Source: Arthrobacter sp. OV608
Lineage (GTDB): Bacteria > Actinomycetota > Actinomycetes > Actinomycetales > Micrococcaceae
Assembly (NCBI GenBank): GCA_900110595.1
Contig: FOEZ01000001.1
Coordinates: 496,001-560,000 of the forward strand
Direction of reading: 5' to 3'
DNA length: 64,000 nt
A program made the translations under genes and the position numbers. This document shows, in pieces, positions 8,434 to 17,428 of the stretch. Each line of letters opens with the position of its first letter. The stretch's first letter is position 1. Under the pieces are notes generated by a model that saw only the letters and a program-made list of their open reading frames with translations, had not been told where the DNA came from and searched no databases.

Positions 8434-9553
8434 GGGCAGGCGACTCGAACCACACGTCAGCCCTTGTCTGCTCATACTCGGGGTGTCCCTCCTCGTAGTA
8501 GACCATGGAGCCGGCGTCACCCTTGACGGTGTAGTCCGCCGGGCCGCTTCCGTCAGCCGTGGCCGACGCCGAGCCCGCGCCATAGGGCTCGTTCGCGGCA
8601 AGGTGCCCGGTTGGTTCCGTTGCAGCCGGCTCTGTGGCTGAAGGTCCTGTTCCGGACGCGGGCATGGCCGACGGCTGGTACTGGGTATGGTCCGCGCCGG
8701 TTTCCACCAGCGCAGAGGACTGCGCCCGGTCCTGCGTTTCGGTTGCGGCGGCGTCGGTGGGCAGTCCCATGCCTGCGCCGCCTGGGGAAGGCGCCACGTC
8801 GGAGTTTGATGCGTTTTCGGTGTGGCCGGTGCCGGCGGGCGACGGCTGACGGGCTGCGGCTGCCGCGCCGGTGTCCTCCTGTTCTTCGACTGCCGCCGTC
8901 TCAGCCCCGGGAAGGGTAGGGGCCTGGGGTGCGGTGTATTCGGCATGGTGAACCGGCTGCGAGTCCACAGCACCCTCATCCGTGGTTCCGGAAGGCCCAG
9001 CCCCGAACCCGGCCTGCGGGGCCGTCCCTTCCCGGTGGGTCGCACTTTCGCGGGCAGGGGCTGAACCTGATGCCTCAGACCACTGGGTTTCCCATTCGGC
9101 CGCATCCTGGATCCGGCGCTCTTCCTTGGCGCCTTCCCCGTTGGCGGCGCCTGCTCCGCTGCCCACGCCTGCTCCGCTGCCCGCGCCTGCGGTGCCAAGT
9201 GCGGACGAGCCGGTACTGCTGTGCTGTGCCTCGTCAGCAGGGGACCTGTCCGGCCTGGCCACCGACTCGGCCGGCTCCTCCGCAGTGGTGGGCGCGGCGG
9301 GCTCTGCCGGGCGGCCGAATCCGGCCGCGCTGGCAATACCAGTGGTGCCCGCGGCCTCGGCGGAAGCTGCCGCGCTGCCGCCGGAAAGTGCACCGTCAGT
9401 CCGGGTACTACCGTCGACGCCGGGCCTGTCCGCCTGCCCGCCGCTGCGGTCCGCGGACGGCTCCCGGGCGGCAGCGGACTTTTTGGCGTTCAGCCGCCAC
9501 CACACAACACCGGCCAGAACAGCGAGCAGAATGATCAAGAAAACAGCTTCCAT
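8387..9553 (-). CDS. Membrane-anchored low-complexity protein with a C-terminal sunset-like domain
   Basis: 388 residues. An N-terminal helix (MEAVFLIILLAVLAGVVWWR) anchors the protein. Then come ~310 residues rich in Ala/Gly/Ser/Thr/Pro/Glu without recognisable fold, and a compact C-terminal ~45-residue module beginning YTVKGDAGSMVYYEEGHPEY and ending EAAGFRAPRRRRI. The C-terminal pattern (VKG..SM.YY..GHP.Y..T.A.VWF.S...AEAAGF) matches, from memory, the small sunset domain found on actinobacterial surface and ribosomal proteins; its function is unknown. Codon bias is strong, so the ORF is real. It overlaps the start of the sugar dehydrogenase gene, suggesting co-expression. Confidence 0.75.
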   Translation of the reverse strand: MEAVFLIILLAVLAGVVWWRLNAKKSAAAREPSADRSGGQADRPGVDGSTRTDGALSGGSAAASAEAAGTTGIASAAGFGRPAEPAAPTTAEEPAESVARPDRSPADEAQHSSTGSSALGTAGAGSGAGVGSGAGAANGEGAKEERRIQDAAEWETQWSEASGSAPARESATHREGTAPQAGFGAGPSGTTDEGAVDSQPVHHAEYTAPQAPTLPGAETAAVEEQEDTGAAAAARQPSPAGTGHTENASNSDVAPSPGGAGMGLPTDAAATETQDRAQSSALVETGADHTQYQPSAMPASGTGPSATEPAATEPTGHLAANEPYGAGSASATADGSGPADYTVKGDAGSMVYYEEGHPEYEQTRADVWFESPAHAEAAGFRAPRRRRI

Positions 9554-9879
9554 GGCAATCCCTTCAGTCGGTTGGGCAAGCTCCTTTGCCCGACGCTACG
9601 TCGGGTCCAGATCGCTGTCCAGCACTTTGACCTGCCGCGACGCCGTTTGCCGCGGCCACCGCAGGTGGCGTCCCTCCGGGCGAGGCGGCAAGACGGTGCC
9701 CTTCAGCAGGCGTGCCGGACACACGGTTGCGCCAAACCAGAAAAGTCGAAGGGATACGAGGGGGGCATCTCAATATCCAAGATGCCAGTCCACTATCTGA
9801 TCGGAAAAATTCCCGGTTTTGTGCTTAACCGGCCCGGGTCTGTCGTCGCGCCGTTCCGCGGAGCCATAGACTTTCCCCT
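9554..9879. other. 326-bp divergent intergenic region before ilvD
   Basis: No gene seen. It separates the minus-strand low-complexity membrane protein from ilvD and contains the ilvD -10 element at its right end. No riboswitch-like structure was recognised. Confidence 0.5.
9867..9872 (+). promoter_or_regulatory. -10 element of ilvD, leaderless type
   Basis: TAGACT ends 7 nt before ATG 9880; no ribosome site precedes the start, which fits a leaderless transcript. No convincing -35 is seen. Confidence 0.5.
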
Positions 9880-11601
9880 ATGAGTGAGGACACCCTGGTG
9901 GGAACCGACAACAAGCCTGACATCAAGCCGCGCAGCCGGGTAGTTACTGACGGCATTCACGCTGCTCCCGCCCGCGGCATGTTCCGGGCCGTCGGAATGG
10001 GCGACGACGACTTCGCCAAGCCCCAGGTGGGTGTCGCCAGCTCCTGGAACGAAATCACCCCGTGCAACCTCTCCCTGAACCGGCTGGCCCAGGGTGCCAA
10101 GGAGGGCGTCCACGCGGGCGGCGGGTTCCCCATGCAGTTCGGCACCATCTCGGTCTCGGACGGCATCTCCATGGGCCACGAAGGCATGCACTTCTCGCTG
10201 GTTTCCCGCGAAGTCATTGCCGACTCCGTTGAAACCGTGATGCAGGCCGAGCGCATCGACGGCTCCGTACTGTTGGCCGGCTGCGACAAGTCCCTTCCGG
10301 GGATGCTCATGGCGGCGGCCCGCCTGGATCTGTCCAGCGTCTTCCTCTACGCCGGCTCCATCATGCCCGGCTGGGTCAAGCTAGAGGACGGTTCCGAAAA
10401 GGAAGTCACGCTTATTGACGCCTTCGAAGCCGTTGGCGCCTGCGCCGCCGGCAAGATGAGCATGGAAGACCTGACCCGCATCGAAAAAGCGATCTGCCCC
10501 GGCGAAGGCGCCTGCGGCGGCATGTACACGGCGAACACCATGGCCTGCATCGGCGAGGCCCTGGGCATGTCCCTGCCCGGCTCGGCCGCCCCGCCCTCGG
10601 CAGACCGCCGTCGTGATGAATTCGCCAGGAAGTCCGGCGAAGCGGTAGTCAACCTGCTGCGCAAAGGCATCACCGCCCGCGACATCATGACCAAGAAGGC
10701 GTTTGAGAATGCCATCGCCGTCACCATGGCCTTTGGCGGTTCCACCAACGCCGTCCTGCACCTGCTGGCGATCGCCCGCGAGGCCGAGGTGGAGCTCACC
10801 CTTGACGACTTCAACCGCATCGGCGACAAGATTCCGCACCTGGGTGACCTCAAGCCTTTCGGCCGCTACGTGATGACCGACGTCGACAAGATCGGCGGCG
10901 TGCCCGTCATCATGCGCGCACTGCTCGACGCCGGCCTGCTGCACGGCGACTGCCTCACCGTCACGGGCAAGACCGTGGCCGAAAACCTCGAAGCCATCAA
11001 CCCGCCGGACCTTGACGGCAAAATCCTGCGTGCACTGGACAACCCGATCCACAAGACCGGCGGCATCACCATCCTGCATGGCACCATGGCCCCCGAAGGC
11101 GCAGTGGTGAAAAGCGCAGGCTTTGACGCCGATGTCTTTGAAGGCACAGCGCGTGTCTTCGAACGTGAACAGGGCGCCCTCGACGCGCTGGACAACGGCA
11201 AGATCCACGCCGGCGACGTTGTGGTCATCCGGTACGAAGGCCCCAAGGGCGGGCCGGGCATGCGCGAAATGCTGGCCATCACCGGCGCCATCAAGGGTGC
11301 GGGCCTGGGCAAGGACGTCCTGCTCCTCACCGACGGACGGTTCTCCGGCGGCACCACCGGCCTGTGCATCGGCCACGTCGCCCCGGAAGCAGTCGACGGC
11401 GGCCCTATCGCCTTCGTGAAGGACGGCGACCGGATCCGCGTGGACATCGCAGCCCGCAGTTTCGACCTCCTGGTGGACGAGGCGGAGCTCGAAGCCCGCA
11501 AGGTGGGCTGGGAGCCACTGCCCGCCAGGTACACCAAGGGTGTCCTCGCCAAGTACGCCAAGCTGGTGCACAGCGCGAGTACAGGCGCTTATTGCGGGTA
11601 G
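9880..11601 (+). CDS. ilvD: Dihydroxy-acid dehydratase
   Basis: 573 residues. It dehydrates 2,3-dihydroxy-isovalerate and 2,3-dihydroxy-3-methylvalerate to the keto acids that IlvE aminates to valine and isoleucine. Cysteine-bearing cluster motifs are visible: [28 protein letters not shown] and [16 protein letters not shown]. The C-terminal [19 protein letters not shown] is diagnostic of the IlvD/Edd family. The amino-acid-type (IlvD) rather than sugar-acid assignment is supported by the neighbouring ilvBNC. Start ATG 9880 is chosen on the leaderless -10 element. A 64-bp palindromic repeat and the ilvB leader follow. Confidence 0.97.
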   Translation: MSEDTLVGTDNKPDIKPRSRVVTDGIHAAPARGMFRAVGMGDDDFAKPQVGVASSWNEITPCNLSLNRLAQGAKEGVHAGGGFPMQFGTISVSDGISMGHEGMHFSLVSREVIADSVETVMQAERIDGSVLLAGCDKSLPGMLMAAARLDLSSVFLYAGSIMPGWVKLEDGSEKEVTLIDAFEAVGACAAGKMSMEDLTRIEKAICPGEGACGGMYTANTMACIGEALGMSLPGSAAPPSADRRRDEFARKSGEAVVNLLRKGITARDIMTKKAFENAIAVTMAFGGSTNAVLHLLAIAREAEVELTLDDFNRIGDKIPHLGDLKPFGRYVMTDVDKIGGVPVIMRALLDAGLLHGDCLTVTGKTVAENLEAINPPDLDGKILRALDNPIHKTGGITILHGTMAPEGAVVKSAGFDADVFEGTARVFEREQGALDALDNGKIHAGDVVVIRYEGPKGGPGMREMLAITGAIKGAGLGKDVLLLTDGRFSGGTTGLCIGHVAPEAVDGGPIAFVKDGDRIRVDIAARSFDLLVDEAELEARKVGWEPLPARYTKGVLAKYAKLVHSASTGAYCG

Positions 11602-11624
11602 CACCTCCGCAAAGGACGGCCGAC

Positions 11625-11688
11625 CCAACCAGGTAGCGCTAAGTGTCGTTTTGTACGCTCAAAACGACACTTGCTGCTACCTGGTTGG
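11625..11688. repeat. 64-bp two-tier palindrome (REP-like element) after ilvD
   Basis: Outer arms CCAACCAGGTAGC (11625-11637) and GCTACCTGGTTGG (11676-11688) are perfect complements, as are inner arms AAGTGTCGTTTTG (11641-11653) and CAAAACGACACTT (11660-11672), with a 6-nt loop. Only the GCT/GCT triplets between tiers mismatch. It lies 23 bp past the ilvD stop. It could act as a terminator or as a mobile palindromic element; no long U-tract follows. Confidence 0.8.
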
Positions 11689-11745
11689 GGAGGGCGCCAG
11701 TTTGTGGACAATGGAGTCCACATGGTGAGATCGGGTAGCGGCTCG

Positions 11746-11774
11746 TTGACACGTATCTCACCAGAGGGAAAACT
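11746..11774 (+). promoter_or_regulatory. Promoter of the ilvB leader
   Basis: Consensus -35 TTGACA at 11746-11751, 17-bp spacer, weak -10 AAAACT at 11769-11774, 6 nt before the leader-peptide ATG at 11781. The -35 is enclosed by the inverted repeat GGTGAGAT...ATCTCACC. Confidence 0.5.
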
Positions 11775-11780
11775 GAAGCC

Positions 11781-11849
11781 ATGACTTTCGTTACCAGCTG
11801 CGCCGCTGCAGATGCAGTCGTCGTACTTGCCAAGCGCGTGGCACATTAG
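11781..11849 (+). CDS. ilvB leader peptide (22 aa, Val-Val-Val-Leu run)
   Basis: Short ORF reading MTFVTSCAAADAVVVLAKRV then AH and stop. Three consecutive valine codons followed by a leucine codon (11817-11828) lie in front of a terminator-like hairpin and then ilvB. This is the organisation of branched-chain attenuation leaders such as that of Corynebacterium ilvBNC. It starts 6 nt after a putative -10, so it is probably translated from a leaderless transcript. It is too short to be found by ordinary gene calling. Confidence 0.75.
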   Translation: MTFVTSCAAADAVVVLAKRVAH

Positions 11850-11911
11850 CCCTGGTAACGAACCGTCACGCGCAAACCCCTCGAAGAGCCGCCAGGCTGA
11901 GGGGTTTTTTT
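11788..11911 (+). promoter_or_regulatory. ilvBNC transcription attenuator
   Basis: Three complementary pairs are visible: TCGTTACCAG (11788-11797) with CTGGTAACGA (11852-11861), 10 bp; GCGCGTG (11834-11840) with CACGCGC (11867-11873), 7 bp; and the terminator AACCCCTC (11875-11882) with GAGGGGTT (11899-11906), extended by AGCC/GGCT inside and followed by a run of seven T. The first arm lies within the leader-peptide codons, so ribosome position can change which pairs form. The mechanism is inferred from known ilv attenuators. Confidence 0.78.
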
Positions 11912-11960
11912 ATTTCCCGCAGTTTCCATGTAACACAGATGATCCACAAGGAAGAGTCCG

Positions 11961-13868
11961 ATGAGCAAAGGATCGCCGATCAGCCCCTCGCTGATGGCTA
12001 CCAAGTCCGCTGGAGCCCCCAAGGCTCCGGAACGCGCCGACCGCACGGCTGAGCACGCCGTCGTCGTCGCCGACCTTGCTGCCGCCTCTCCTGTCCTTGG
12101 GCCGAACAACGTTGTACCCCCAACGGTGATGACCGGCTCGCAAGCTATTGTCCGCTCGCTCGAAGAACTCGGCGTCGACGATATTTTCGGTTTGCCCGGT
12201 GGCGCAATCCTGCCCACCTACGACCCCTTGATGGCCTCCAGCATGAATCACGTCCTGGTCCGTCACGAACAGGGAGCCGGCCACGCCGCGCAAGGCTACG
12301 CCATGGTCACCGGGCGGGTGGGCGTCTGTATCGCCACCTCGGGCCCCGGCGCCACCAACCTCGTTACCGCCATCATGGATGCCCACATGGACTCCGTGCC
12401 CCTGGTGGCCATCACCGGCCAGGTGTCCAGCGGTGTGATCGGCACCGACGCCTTCCAGGAAGCGGACATTGTGGGCATCACCATGCCCATCACCAAGCAC
12501 TCCTTCCTGGTGACCGACCCCAACGACATCCCGCACGTGATGGCGGAGGCCTTCCACCTGGCCTCGACCGGACGTCCGGGTCCTGTCCTGGTGGACGTGG
12601 CCAAGGACGCCCAGGTGGGCCAGATGACCTTCTCCTGGCCGCCGCGGGTGGACCTGCCCGGCTACCGGCCTGTTACCCGCGGTCACAACAAGCAGGTACG
12701 CGAAGCTGCCAAGCTCATCGCCGCAGCCCGCAAGCCGGTCCTGTACGTGGGCGGCGGTGTTGTAAAGGCACATGCCTCCGCAGAGCTGCTGGCACTTGCC
12801 GAAGCAACCGGGGCCCCCGTTGTCACCACGCTGATGGCAAAGGGTGCCTTCCCCGACTCCCACGCCCAGCACATGGGAATGCCGGGCATGCACGGAAGCG
12901 TGTCGGCCGTGACCGCCCTGCAGCAGTCGGACCTCCTCATCACGCTCGGCGCCCGGTTTGATGACCGCGTTACCGGTGTGCTGAAGACATTCGCCCCCAA
13001 CGCCAAGGTCATCCACGCCGACATCGATCCGGCCGAAATCTCCAAGAACCGCACGGCGGACGTGCCCATCGTGGGCTCGGTCAAGGAGATCATCCCTGAG
13101 CTGACCGACGCCGTGCGCACCCAGTTCGAGGCATCAGGGACTCCGGACCTCACCACGTGGTGGGCATTCCTGAACAACCTGAAGGAAACCTACCCGCTGG
13201 GCTGGACCGAACCGGAAGACGGACTGACCGCCCCGCAGAGGGTCATCGAGCGGATCGGTGCCCTGACCGGACCGGAAGGCATCTATGTGGCGGGCGTTGG
13301 CCAGCACCAGATGTGGGCGGCGCAGTTCATCAAGTACGAGCGCCCGCACGCCTGGCTGAACTCGGGCGGAGCCGGCACCATGGGCTACGCCGTCCCGGCA
13401 GCCATGGGTGCCAAGGTGGGGGAGCCGGACCGCGTGGTCTGGGCCATCGACGGCGACGGCTGCTTCCAGATGACCAACCAGGAATTGGCCACCTGCGCCA
13501 TCAACAAGATCCCCATCAAGGTTGCCGTCATCAACAACTCCTCGCTGGGCATGGTGCGCCAGTGGCAGACCCTCTTCTACGAGGGCCGCTATTCAAACAC
13601 CGACCTCAACACCGGCCATGACACCGTCCGCATCCCGGACTTCGTCAAGCTGGGGGAGGCCTACGGCTGCGCCTCGTTCCGCTGCGAACGCGACGAGGAC
13701 ATCGACGCCACCATCCAGAAGGCCCTCGAAATCAACGACCGCCCGGTGGTCATCGACTTCGTGGTGAGCCCCAACTCCATGGTGTGGCCGATGGTGCCCG
13801 CCGGCGTGAGCAACGACCAGATCCAGGTTGCCCGCAACATGACCCCGGAATGGGAAGAAGAGGACTGA
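11961..13868 (+). CDS. ilvB: Acetolactate synthase, large (catalytic) subunit
   Basis: 635 residues; ThDP-, FAD- and Mg-dependent enzyme condensing two pyruvates, or pyruvate plus 2-ketobutyrate, in the first common step of valine/isoleucine/leucine synthesis. The ThDP-activating Glu lies in [15 protein letters not shown], and the ThDP/Mg motif [12 protein letters not shown] ending in VAVINN is in the C-terminal third. An N-terminal extension of ~55 residues precedes the catalytic domain ([20 protein letters not shown]). Start ATG 11961 has AAGGAAGAG upstream. First gene of the attenuated ilvBNC operon; 2 bp separate it from ilvN. Confidence 0.97.
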   Translation: MSKGSPISPSLMATKSAGAPKAPERADRTAEHAVVVADLAAASPVLGPNNVVPPTVMTGSQAIVRSLEELGVDDIFGLPGGAILPTYDPLMASSMNHVLVRHEQGAGHAAQGYAMVTGRVGVCIATSGPGATNLVTAIMDAHMDSVPLVAITGQVSSGVIGTDAFQEADIVGITMPITKHSFLVTDPNDIPHVMAEAFHLASTGRPGPVLVDVAKDAQVGQMTFSWPPRVDLPGYRPVTRGHNKQVREAAKLIAAARKPVLYVGGGVVKAHASAELLALAEATGAPVVTTLMAKGAFPDSHAQHMGMPGMHGSVSAVTALQQSDLLITLGARFDDRVTGVLKTFAPNAKVIHADIDPAEISKNRTADVPIVGSVKEIIPELTDAVRTQFEASGTPDLTTWWAFLNNLKETYPLGWTEPEDGLTAPQRVIERIGALTGPEGIYVAGVGQHQMWAAQFIKYERPHAWLNSGGAGTMGYAVPAAMGAKVGEPDRVVWAIDGDGCFQMTNQELATCAINKIPIKVAVINNSSLGMVRQWQTLFYEGRYSNTDLNTGHDTVRIPDFVKLGEAYGCASFRCERDEDIDATIQKALEINDRPVVIDFVVSPNSMVWPMVPAGVSNDQIQVARNMTPEWEEED

Positions 13869-13870
13869 CC

Positions 13871-15500
<1,630 letters not shown>

Positions 15501-15537
15501 AGGTTGCCCCTGAGGCGCCACCATAAAGGCAGCAGTG

Positions 15538-15580
15538 AGGCCGGGTTCACACTTAACAATGTGAGCCCGGCCTTTCTCTC
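15538..15580 (+). terminator. Terminator after ilvC
   Basis: Arms 15538-15551 and 15560-15573 form a 14-bp stem with one G-T/mismatch position, 8-nt loop, followed by TTTCTCTC. It closes the ilvBNC operon and separates it from serA. Confidence 0.78.
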
Positions 15581-15628
15581 GGCCTAGACTTGTTTCCATC
15601 CCCAGGACTGCAACGCAGAGGATCAGCC

Positions 15629-17218
15629 GTGTCAAAACCCGTAGTACTGCTCGCCGAAGAACTTTCCCCCGCCACCATTGAGGCCCTCGGCCCGGACTTC
15701 GAAATCCGCCAGACCGACGGCGCTGACCGCTCCCAGTTGCTTGCTGCCATCGGTGACGTTGACGCGATCCTGGTCCGCTCCGCCACCCAGGTGGACGCCG
15801 AGGCCATCGCCGCGGCGAAGAACCTGAAGGTCATCGCCCGCGCCGGCGTGGGCCTGGACAACGTGGACATCAAGGCCGCCACCCAGGCCGGCGTTATGGT
15901 GGTGAACGCCCCCACGTCCAACATCGTCTCCGCCGCCGAGCTCACCGTGGGCCACATCCTCAGCCTGGCCCGCCACATTCCGCAGGCCAGCGCCGCGCTC
16001 AAGGACGGCGAGTGGAAGCGCTCCAAGTACACGGGCATCGAACTGTTCGAAAAGAAGATCGGCATCATCGGCCTCGGCCGCATCGGCGCCCTGGTGGCAG
16101 CCCGCCTGAAGGGCTTCGACACCAAGATCCTTGCCTACGATCCCTACATCACCTCCGCCCGGGCAGCGCAGCTCGGCGTGCAGCTGGTCACCCTGGACGA
16201 GCTCCTGGCGCAGTCCGACTTCATCACCATCCACATGCCCAAGACTCCTGAAACCGTGGGCATGCTCGGCGCGGATGCGTTCAAGAAGATGAAGACCACC
16301 GCCTACGTGGTGAACGTTGCCCGCGGCGGTCTGGTGGACGAGGAAGCCCTCTTCACTGCCCTGCAGGATGGCGAGATCGCCGGTGCCGGCGTGGATGTCT
16401 TCGCCAAGGAGCCCAGCACCGACCTTCCGTTCTTCAAGCTGGATAACGTGGTGGTCACCCCCCACCTCGGCGCCTCCACGGACGAAGCCCAGGAAAAGGC
16501 AGGCGTCTCAGTGGCCAAGTCCGTCCGCCTCGCCCTCGCAGGGGAGCTGGTTCCCGACGCCGTCAACGTCGCCGGCGGCATCATCGCCCCGGACGTCCGC
16601 CCGGGCATCCCGCTGATCGAGAAGCTGGGCCGGATCTTCACCGCCCTCACCCACGACTCCCTGACGCAGTTCGACGTCGAGGTGGCCGGCGAGATCTCCT
16701 CCCTGGACGTCAAGGTCCTGGAACTGGCGGCACTGAAGGGCATCTTCGCCGACGTCGTCACCGAACAGGTGTCCTACGTCAACGCCCCGGTCATCGCCGA
16801 GCAGCGCGGCATCAACGTCCGCCTGATCACCACCCCGGAGACGGAGTCCTACCGCAACGTCCTGACCCTGCGCGGGGCACTCAGCGACGGCAGCCAGATC
16901 TCCGTGGCCGGCACCCTGACCGGTCCCAAGCAGATCGAAAAGCTGGTGGGCATCAACGGCTTCGAAGTTGAAATCCCCATCAGCGAGCACCTTGTGGTGG
17001 TTGCCTACACCGACCGCCCCGGCGTGATCGGCACCATCGGCCACATCCTGGGCATGAACAACATCAACATCGCCGGCATGCAGGTGGCACGCCACGACCA
17101 GGGCGGACAGGTCCTGGCGCTGCTGACCATCGACAGCTCGGTGCCCCAGCAGGTGCTCGATGCCATCAAGGCCGGCATCGGCGCCGAAATGGTCCGGGAA
17201 GTGGACCTGGAGGACTAA
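15629..17218 (+). CDS. serA: D-3-phosphoglycerate dehydrogenase
   Basis: 529 residues, the long mycobacterial-type enzyme that commits 3-phosphoglycerate to serine synthesis. NAD-binding motif GLGRIGALVAARLKGFD near residue 150, catalytic His in VVTPHLGASTDEAQ, an intervening allosteric (ASB) domain, and a C-terminal ACT domain (VVVAYTDRPGVIGTIGHIL) for serine sensing. Start GTG 15629 has AGAGGAT upstream. It has its own space after the ilvC terminator, so it is probably transcribed separately. Confidence 0.96.
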   Translation: MSKPVVLLAEELSPATIEALGPDFEIRQTDGADRSQLLAAIGDVDAILVRSATQVDAEAIAAAKNLKVIARAGVGLDNVDIKAATQAGVMVVNAPTSNIVSAAELTVGHILSLARHIPQASAALKDGEWKRSKYTGIELFEKKIGIIGLGRIGALVAARLKGFDTKILAYDPYITSARAAQLGVQLVTLDELLAQSDFITIHMPKTPETVGMLGADAFKKMKTTAYVVNVARGGLVDEEALFTALQDGEIAGAGVDVFAKEPSTDLPFFKLDNVVVTPHLGASTDEAQEKAGVSVAKSVRLALAGELVPDAVNVAGGIIAPDVRPGIPLIEKLGRIFTALTHDSLTQFDVEVAGEISSLDVKVLELAALKGIFADVVTEQVSYVNAPVIAEQRGINVRLITTPETESYRNVLTLRGALSDGSQISVAGTLTGPKQIEKLVGINGFEVEIPISEHLVVVAYTDRPGVIGTIGHILGMNNINIAGMQVARHDQGGQVLALLTIDSSVPQQVLDAIKAGIGAEMVREVDLED

Positions 17219-17295
17219 GCCCCAGGGGAAACGCCGAAGCGTCGGCCCCCGCTCGGCGCGTCCGGGCGGGGCCACGTATGATTGGCCGGTCTGCT

Positions 17296-17301
17296 TACAA
17301 T
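17296..17301 (+). promoter_or_regulatory. -10-like hexamer for the ABC exporter operon
   Basis: TACAAT about 130 bp before the permease start; no -35 at consensus spacing was found, so this is tentative. The 210-bp gap holds nothing else I could identify. Confidence 0.3.
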
Positions 17302-17428
17302 GGCTGGGTCCTTATCGGGACCATGCCGGCAGGCCGGCCAATACCTTTTGCACATCCGTCCGTAATCGCCCACGTCCGCCGCGCGCGGACTCGAATGTGC
17401 GCACGCAATCCAGGTTTCAGGGAGTTCA

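Noticed and set aside
8434..9393. Long N-terminal extension of the sugar dehydrogenase frame
   Set aside because: The extension is Pro/Arg-rich shadow sequence of the overlapping membrane protein; a signal peptide with lipobox starts after 8433.
10381..11628. 415-residue open frame antisense to ilvD
   Set aside because: High-GC genes keep other frames open; the translation is His/Asp/Gly-rich shadow sequence with no domain, while ilvD on the plus strand is unmistakable.
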